12,005 bases of DNA, from contig JAGWST010000512.1 of the NCBI GenBank assembly GCA_028869325.1, positions 1-12,005 of the forward strand, read 5' to 3'. This document shows, piece after piece, positions 7,857-12,005 of this stretch. How positions within the stretch are numbered: the first letter of the stretch is position 1; each line of letters begins with the position of its first letter. A program made the position numbers and the translations under genes. The stretch comes from a bacterium (GTDB lineage Bacteria; Vulcanimicrobiota; Vulcanimicrobiia; Vulcanimicrobiales; SCRA01). The notes beneath the pieces are model-generated. The model had not been told where the DNA came from. It saw only the letters and a program-made list of their open reading frames with translations, and did no database searches.

Positions 7857-7885
7857 GGACCACCTCGGCCTTCCGAGTGTGGTCC
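7857..7885 (-). promoter_or_regulatory. Strong hairpin in the flagellin 5' leader
   Basis: GGACCAC+CTCGG (7857-7868) pairs with CCGAG+GTGGTCC (7873-7885) across a 4-nt loop, giving 12 bp with one bulged base at 7878. In the minus-strand transcript it ends 34 nt before the flagellin ATG. If the sigma-28-like promoter just upstream is real, the hairpin would be at the extreme 5' end of the mRNA, where such structures commonly stabilise messages or modulate translation. No plus-strand gene ends nearby, so a terminator role is unlikely. Confidence 0.6.
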
Positions 7886-7894
7886 TTATGTTGA

Positions 7895-7921
7895 TCTTCG
7901 GCCGATTCGCTGGCGAGCTAA
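7895..7921 (-). promoter_or_regulatory. Possible sigma-28-type flagellin promoter
   Basis: Reading the minus strand, GCCGAAGA (7902-7895) matches the sigma-28 (FliA) -10 consensus GCCGATAA at 6 of 8 positions. It is preceded, with the canonical 15-nt spacer, by TTAG (7921-7918), a partial match to the -35 core TAAA. Predicted initiation falls around 7886-7888, right before the leader hairpin. Class-3 flagellar promoters of this type normally drive flagellin. The match is imperfect, so this is tentative. Confidence 0.4.
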
Positions 7922-7940
7922 CTGCCTACTCTCCACCGGC

Positions 7941-7962
7941 GTAAAGCTGGTGTAAGGGTTCG
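7941..7962 (+). promoter_or_regulatory. Two-unit 11-bp direct repeat upstream of barrel gene (response-regulator-like box)
   Basis: GTAAAGCTGGT (7941-7951) is followed immediately by GTAAGGGTTCG (7952-7962), so two GTAA-R-G cores are spaced exactly 11 bp. It lies about 62 nt before the GTG start of the exported barrel protein. A weak -10-like TATTCC occurs at 7972-7977. The same core and spacing recur in the larger array upstream of the last gene in the window. Tandem 11-bp half-sites are the hallmark of PhoB/OmpR-family operators; the identity of the regulator is unknown. Confidence 0.4.
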
Positions 7963-8023
7963 AGGCAGGAGTATTCCCGCCGGACGGAGCGGCCGACAAC
8001 ACCAAACAGGTCGTCTACGCTCA

Positions 8024-11000
8024 GTGATACGGTCGAGAACGTTTCCAACGCTCCTCGTTACGCTAGGCCTCGCCATGCTTGCGGCCGGAGTCGGCATCGC
8101 CATGCCCGCCGCGCCCGGCCAAGAGCGCCCGCCCGCATGGTCGCCGGGGAGCGGTGCGCATTGGACGATTCGTTTGCTGGCCGCGCCGGCCGCGCGGGCG
8201 GTGGCCGTCGCGCCCACGGCGCCCCTTGCGGCCCCAAGTTCCGTGCCGAGCGCCTCCCCCGCGCCGGTGACGCGGGCGGCGCCTTTGCCTGCGCCCCCGT
8301 CCACGCCCTCGCCGCTGCCGCCGCAGCCGCAGCCGACGGAGACGCCGCTGGTCATCCCGGGCAGCGTCGTGATCCCCGGCGAGTCGCCCGCCCCGCAGGC
8401 CACGCCCCCCGCGAACGAGAGCCCCGCGCCGCGGGCCACCCTCCCGCCGGCCACGCGGCGAGGCATGCTGGGCCGCAGCCCGCTGCGCTTCTCGGCCTTG
8501 GGCGGATTCGATCTGGGCTCGCACCACACCAGCACCACCGCCTCGCTGGCGGCGAACGACGTCGTGGGCGTCTCCTTCTTACTGATGCTCGAGCGCCGGA
8601 CGGAGCAGACCTCGCTCTCCATCCAGGATCCAGTCGGCTACACCACGGGCGTCTCCAACGTGGGCCAGATCCAGGCGGCCTATCGCGCCCCCAAGTACGC
8701 ACTGACCTACGGCGCCTTGACCGGGCCCTCGGATTCGCAGATCGGTATCGGCGGCTTTGCGCGCGGCTTGGAGCTGCGGCTGCCGCGCAAGAACGGCGAG
8801 TTGGACCTGCTGGGTGCCGCGGCGACGCAGGCCAACGGCGAGGGCTTTCGTGCGTTGGGCCTGCGCCGCCAGTACTATCTGCGCTCCAACGGACTGCTCA
8901 CGGATACGCTCATCTATTCGCGCGGCGAGCAGTCCGGTGCGACCAACACCATCGCCGATGCCTCGTTCCAACGCTACGGAACGCACCTGACGGAGAATCT
9001 CGAGGCGGCTCTGGACCGCACGCGGTCGATCGGCGGTGCGCCGAACGGCACGCGGGTGGCCGCGGCCGCGCAGTTCAATGCGCCGGTCAAGCGCGGCTAC
9101 GCCTCGCTCACGCTGCGCTCGCTGCCCAACGGCTTCACCACGCTCACCGGCGTGCAGCCCGCCGACCGCGCCTGGGATCTCACCCTGCAGCGCAGCGTCG
9201 GCAGGCTCGCGACGCTCTTGGTGGATCTGGGCCGCGACGACTCGCTGGCCGCCGGCTCGTGGAACCGCACGACCCGGCGCAACCTCTCCTTCAGCCAGCC
9301 GCTGGGGACCAGCTCGATCTCACTGATCGAGAGCTACTCGCGCGCCGCCAGCGGCGGCCAGGTAACGGTCAACCGTTCTGACGGCATCACGGCCAACGAA
9401 ACGGCCAAGGGCTTCTCGCTCTCGGAGACGGTGCAGCGCGCCAGCGCCGCCACCTCGGGAGGCATCGCCTCGCAGACGCAGGAGAGCCTGACGGTCGGCC
9501 ATACGCTTGGAAACGGCTTCGTCCAGTTCCAGGGCGTGCGAGGGCACTCGTCCAGCGGCGGTATCGCCACCGCGCAACGGCAAGAGCTCTTCTCTTACGT
9601 TCGCCATCTGGGCCCGCGCACCGATCTGACCTTCAGCGAGCAGCTTACCTCGAACGATACGGGCGGCGTGCTGACGACGCAACGCTCCACCGGGATCGGC
9701 GTGATCCGCCGCATCTCGCCGGTGGTCGCGCTCAACATCACGGCGACGCGCTCGAACCAGACGGGGCTCGGCGCCGGCGCCGCCTCGACCATCAACGTCG
9801 ATCTCATCGGCCCGCTCTCGTTCGGCGGCGCACGCTACTCCGGGCGCGCCAATCCCAATCTGCCGGCCACCGTCACGGGCCACGTCTATCTCGTGACGTC
9901 GAACCTCGGCAACGGCTCGGCAAGCTTCGGCCAGCGCGGCGTCGGTAACGTGCTGGTGCTGCTCGACGGCGCGACGCCCGTGCGTACCGACATCGACGGC
10001 GGATACGAGTTCCGCTTCGTCAAGCAGGGCTTTCACACGATCTCGATCGTCCAGGCGACCATCGCCAATGGTCTGATCGCCGATCGCGGGCAGGCGGGCG
10101 TCGAGGTCGCCGGTGGGCAGACGGTGACGGTCGACTTCGGCGTGGGGCAGTTCGCGGGCATCGACGGCCATCTCTACGCGAAGTCCGCCAAAGGCTCGCA
10201 GCCCGTCGCCGGCGTGAGCATCGTGGTCGACGGCGGACGCCACGTCACCACCGGTCCAGACGGCGCCTACCAGATCGGCGGACTGCTGCCCGGTACGCAC
10301 CAGGTGGCGATCGTCGTCGACAGCCTGCCGGCGGGGGTACAGCTCCAGGGTGCGCCGCAGCGCACCGTGCAGGTCACGCAGGGCCGATTGAGCAGCGTCG
10401 ACTTCACCGCCGTGCCGTTGGGCTCCATCAGCGGCCACGTCCTCTCCGCCGGCGATCGCGGCTTCGGCAACCTGCAGGGCGCCAAGAACGTCTACGTCGT
10501 GGCCGACCCCGGCGGCTACGCCGCCATCACCAACGACGACGGCGGCTTTCTGCTCGACAACGTCCCGCCGGGCACGTACAAGATCGAGGTCGATGCGGAG
10601 ACCATCCCCGACGGCGAGTCGGTGATCCAGGGGCCGGATGGTCCGGTGCAGGTGTTCGGGGGTACGGACACCGGCGGCGTCGTCTTCAAGCTCGGCTCCG
10701 CGCCCAAGTCGGTCGTCTTCTCCTTCGACAACGGAAAGAAGGCGGCTGTCGCCGTGAGCGTTCGCCCCGACCGCGCGCCGCCGGGCGCGGCGGTGCGCGT
10801 GATCGTGCACACCTCGGAGCAGCATCCCAGCGCCGTCACGCAGCAGAGCGACGCCTTCGGATCTTTTGCGTTGCGCTTCGATGCCAAGCTCAAGGCCTGG
10901 GTCGGTGCCTTCGTCGTGCCGATCCTCCAAGCCGGCGACTACGCTTTGCGCGTGAGCGTCGAGGGCTCGCAGCACGGCGTGGGCGACGCCTCGATCACCG

Positions 11001-11269
11001 TCGATCCGAAGCTGCCGCTGATCGAGACGCACGTCATGACTCACCGTCCGCAGCCGGGCAACAGCATCGCCGTCACGGCCAAGATCGTCGCGCCCGTCGA
11101 ACCCGGCGACGTCGTGCGCTTCGAGGACGGCTACACGTTCAAGCTGCCGGCGCCGCGCGGCCAGCTCTACGCCTTCGACGTGCGCCTGTGGGCGCGAGGC
11201 CTGCCGTATCGCGGCAGTGTCGAGAACAACGCCGGCAAGAAGTTCTCATTCGTGCTCGAGAGGCCGTGA
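8024..11269 (+). CDS. Exported outer-membrane beta-barrel protein with three tandem carboxypeptidase-regulatory-like modules
   Basis: A 1081-residue protein starting at GTG 8024; no in-frame start lies just upstream and the RBS is weak. Residues 1-30 form a Sec signal peptide (basic start, hydrophobic core LLVTLGLAMLAAGVGIA). About 60-145 is a Pro/Ala-rich linker. About 152-610 alternates short amphipathic strands and turns (for example SALGGFDLGS, AALDRTRSIGG, SLIESYSRAASGG), as in an outer-membrane barrel. Three modules of about 90 residues follow (~613-705, 711-798, 800-890). Each begins with a G-H-V/L strand (TVTGHVYL, GIDGHLYA, SISGHVLS) and carries a D-x-D/G-G-x-Y/F turn and an LPPGTY-like segment (DIDGGYEF, GPDGAYQI, NDDGGFLL), as in carboxypeptidase-regulatory/SdrD-B-like folds. 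About 895-1081 is a further beta-rich, Ig-like region. The order barrel then E-set domains recalls alternate (CS1/CFA-type) ushers, but no usher family signature is certain. Confidence 0.75.
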   Translation: MIRSRTFPTLLVTLGLAMLAAGVGIAMPAAPGQERPPAWSPGSGAHWTIRLLAAPAARAVAVAPTAPLAAPSSVPSASPAPVTRAAPLPAPPSTPSPLPPQPQPTETPLVIPGSVVIPGESPAPQATPPANESPAPRATLPPATRRGMLGRSPLRFSALGGFDLGSHHTSTTASLAANDVVGVSFLLMLERRTEQTSLSIQDPVGYTTGVSNVGQIQAAYRAPKYALTYGALTGPSDSQIGIGGFARGLELRLPRKNGELDLLGAAATQANGEGFRALGLRRQYYLRSNGLLTDTLIYSRGEQSGATNTIADASFQRYGTHLTENLEAALDRTRSIGGAPNGTRVAAAAQFNAPVKRGYASLTLRSLPNGFTTLTGVQPADRAWDLTLQRSVGRLATLLVDLGRDDSLAAGSWNRTTRRNLSFSQPLGTSSISLIESYSRAASGGQVTVNRSDGITANETAKGFSLSETVQRASAATSGGIASQTQESLTVGHTLGNGFVQFQGVRGHSSSGGIATAQRQELFSYVRHLGPRTDLTFSEQLTSNDTGGVLTTQRSTGIGVIRRISPVVALNITATRSNQTGLGAGAASTINVDLIGPLSFGGARYSGRANPNLPATVTGHVYLVTSNLGNGSASFGQRGVGNVLVLLDGATPVRTDIDGGYEFRFVKQGFHTISIVQATIANGLIADRGQAGVEVAGGQTVTVDFGVGQFAGIDGHLYAKSAKGSQPVAGVSIVVDGGRHVTTGPDGAYQIGGLLPGTHQVAIVVDSLPAGVQLQGAPQRTVQVTQGRLSSVDFTAVPLGSISGHVLSAGDRGFGNLQGAKNVYVVADPGGYAAITNDDGGFLLDNVPPGTYKIEVDAETIPDGESVIQGPDGPVQVFGGTDTGGVVFKLGSAPKSVVFSFDNGKKAAVAVSVRPDRAPPGAAVRVIVHTSEQHPSAVTQQSDAFGSFALRFDAKLKAWVGAFVVPILQAGDYALRVSVEGSQHGVGDASITVDPKLPLIETHVMTHRPQPGNSIAVTAKIVAPVEPGDVVRFEDGYTFKLPAPRGQLYAFDVRLWARGLPYRGSVENNAGKKFSFVLERP

Positions 11270-11278
11270 CCAGGCCCT

Positions 11279-11343
11279 GTAAAGCGCTCGTAAAGACGCG
11301 TTAACCTGGCGTCATCTCGCCGTAAACTCGCCGTTAAGAAAGA
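11279..11343 (+). promoter_or_regulatory. Six-unit 11-bp phased repeat array (PhoB/OmpR-type operator candidate)
   Basis: Units begin at 11279, 11290, 11300, 11311, 11322 and 11333, so spacings are 11, 10, 11, 11 and 11 bp. They read GTAAAGCGCTC, GTAAAGACGC, GTTAACCTGGC, GTCATCTCGCC, GTAAACTCGCC and GTTAAGAAAGA. Units 4 and 5 agree at 9 of 11 bases. The array starts 10 nt after the barrel gene's stop and ends about 130 nt before the next start codon. Tandem half-sites on an 11-bp period are characteristic of PhoB/PhoP/OmpR-family response regulators; the E. coli pho box repeats CTGTCAT and the cyanobacterial one CTTAACCT. The regulator is not encoded in the window. Confidence 0.55.
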
Positions 11344-11369
11344 CCGGTTGCGGGTCGAAACATCTAGCA

Positions 11370-11399
11370 ACCCCGATGTGCCTTGCGTATCATCGGGGT
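11370..11399 (+). promoter_or_regulatory. Perfect 9-bp inverted repeat, probable leader hairpin
   Basis: ACCCCGATG (11370-11378) and CATCGGGGT (11391-11399) are perfectly complementary around a 12-nt loop. There is no following T-run, and it lies 101 nt after the barrel gene's stop, so a classical intrinsic terminator is not well supported. It precedes the secreted-protein gene by 72 nt and most likely forms in that gene's 5' leader. A factor-dependent terminator or a symmetric protein-binding site are alternatives. Confidence 0.55.
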
Positions 11400-11401
11400 G
11401 A

Positions 11402-11461
11402 GAGAGTTGCCGCGGCCATGGACGGCATGATCGGACTCTCCCGTAGCTTTAGCCGAAAGGG
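11402..11461 (+). promoter_or_regulatory. Structured leader segment preceding the secreted-protein gene
   Basis: GAGAGT+TGCCG (11402-11412) can pair with CGGCA (11423-11427) and ACTCTC (11435-11440), making an 11-bp interrupted stem with a 10-nt loop and a 7-nt bulge. Next to it, CTTT (11447-11450) can pair with AAAG (11456-11459), part of the Shine-Dalgarno AAAGGGA for the gene at 11472. Base pairing could therefore modulate ribosome access. I could not match it to any riboswitch class. Confidence 0.35.
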
Positions 11462-11471
11462 AACCAATACG

Positions 11472-12005
11472 ATGAAACGCACTCTCGCAGCCGCCGTGCT
11501 CGCGTTGAGCATGACGGCCACATGGACGGCCGCGTTTGCTGCGCCGACGCCGCATTACGGCTCGGTGAAGATGACGTGGAACGTCGCCGTCTCGGCGTCG
11601 ATGCAGCTGGCGACGCAGTTCGGTGCCGGCGCCTTCACGCAGGGGATCGCGGCTCCGAACCTGCTGCCAAGCGGCGTCGGCGTCTGCGGCACGGGCGTCA
11701 CGGGCGCGCCGACCAGCGAGTCGACGCTGAACCTCAGCTTCGGCACGCAGAACCCCAGCCTCACCGCTGCGGTGGGCTGCATGTACATCAATGCCATCGA
11801 GGCGGCCGTGCAGACCAACGATGCCGGCGGCTTCACGATCTATCAGTATCTCGACGCGGCCCCGTCCACCGGCACGGGCTTCTGCGCCTATCCGGACGGC
11901 GGCGTCTCGTTCCCGCTGGCTCCGGCGGCGGCGGCCGCGGCGGCCTCTAGCCGCACCGGCAATCCGGCGGCCGGCACGTTCACGGCGGGTGCGCTCAGCG
12001 CCTGC
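11472..12005 (+). CDS. Secreted protein of unknown function, possible surface subunit (3' end beyond window)
   Basis: The frame is open from ATG 11472 to the window edge, giving 178 visible residues. AAAGGGA lies 9-10 nt upstream. Residues 1-23 are a clear Sec signal peptide (MKRTLAAAVLALS..., cleavage probably after AFA). The mature part is rich in Gly, Ala, Ser, Thr and small beta-strand motifs: MTWNVAVSASMQLATQF, STLNLSFGTQNPSL, EAAVQTNDAGGFTIYQYLDAA. Cysteines are at 72, 103, 138 and 178, compatible with disulfides outside the cytoplasm. An Ala run is at about 152-158. The strand-then-FG and V-x-TND-x-GGF patterns resemble beta-sandwich surface or pilin-like proteins, but I do not recognise a family. 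It follows the barrel protein on the same strand after a 202-bp gap with its own regulatory array. An in-frame upstream ATG at 11418 would add 18 residues before the signal peptide and is less likely. Confidence 0.75.
   Translation, partial: MKRTLAAAVLALSMTATWTAAFAAPTPHYGSVKMTWNVAVSASMQLATQFGAGAFTQGIAAPNLLPSGVGVCGTGVTGAPTSESTLNLSFGTQNPSLTAAVGCMYINAIEAAVQTNDAGGFTIYQYLDAAPSTGTGFCAYPDGGVSFPLAPAAAAAAASSRTGNPAAGTFTAGALSAC

Noticed and set aside
7857..7885. Hairpin read as an intrinsic terminator on the plus strand
   Set aside because: No plus-strand gene ends upstream of it (the region to the left is the minus-strand flagellin), and the following T content is weak.
9320..11044. Long open frame (574 codons) on the minus strand opposite the barrel gene
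   Set aside because: Its translation is Arg/His/Asp-rich without domain motifs, as expected from the antisense of a GC-rich gene; the plus-strand frame has a signal peptide and recognisable modules.
11402..11461. Cyclic-di-GMP or other known riboswitch in the last leader
   Set aside because: The conserved bases of the classes I can recall (GEMM-I, SAM-I, TPP, cobalamin) are not present in order.
11418..11471. Upstream in-frame ATG codons (11418, 11427) for the secreted protein
   Set aside because: They would bury the signal peptide behind 15-18 extra residues and lack a well-spaced Shine-Dalgarno; ATG 11472 has AAAGGGA and a canonical signal peptide start.
11886..11960. Ala/Gly-rich low-complexity stretch near the right edge as a DNA repeat
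   Set aside because: The GCG/GCC run simply encodes a short alanine stretch within the open frame and has no larger repeat structure.

Overview
The window is GC-rich, gene-dense bacterial DNA with seven protein-coding genes plus an eighth that runs off the right edge. A predicted outer-membrane beta-barrel protein and a flagellin point to a diderm, probably motile bacterium. The mixture (flagellin, DUF11-type repeats, a barrel carrying carboxypeptidase-regulatory-like modules, high GC) would fit an uncultivated lineage such as Eremiobacterota. That placement is a guess from general character, not something the sequence proves.

Left part (1-2421): the 3' portion of a ThiD-like hydroxymethylpyrimidine kinase on the plus strand meets a two-gene minus-strand operon end to end. 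The operon holds a PLP-dependent class I aminotransferase followed 3 nt later by a VOC (glyoxalase-type) protein with a very basic C-terminal tail. These are metabolic or housekeeping genes.

Middle (2595-6453): a plus-strand pair whose coding regions overlap by 14 nt. The first encodes a 1092-residue protein of six tandem DUF11-like beta-sandwich repeats plus an unrecognised helical C-terminal domain, with no visible signal peptide. The second encodes a short membrane-anchored protein with HEAT-like helical repeats. They are probably translationally coupled.

Right part (6467-12005): surface functions. A flagellin gene on the minus strand is divergent from a 1081-residue exported protein with a signal peptide, a proline-rich linker, a probable beta-barrel and three tandem carboxypeptidase-regulatory-like/SdrD-B-like modules. 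Next comes the start of a secreted, cysteine-containing protein that could be a surface structural subunit.

The most unusual non-coding signals are in the two ~200-bp gaps here. Upstream of the last gene are six consecutive 10-11-bp units beginning GTAAA/GTTAA. A two-unit version lies upstream of the barrel gene. This is the geometry of PhoB/OmpR-family response-regulator operators, and suggests the barrel and the secreted protein share one regulator. Both the flagellin leader and the leader of the last gene also contain strong hairpins. No RNA genes, insertion sequences or CRISPR arrays were seen.
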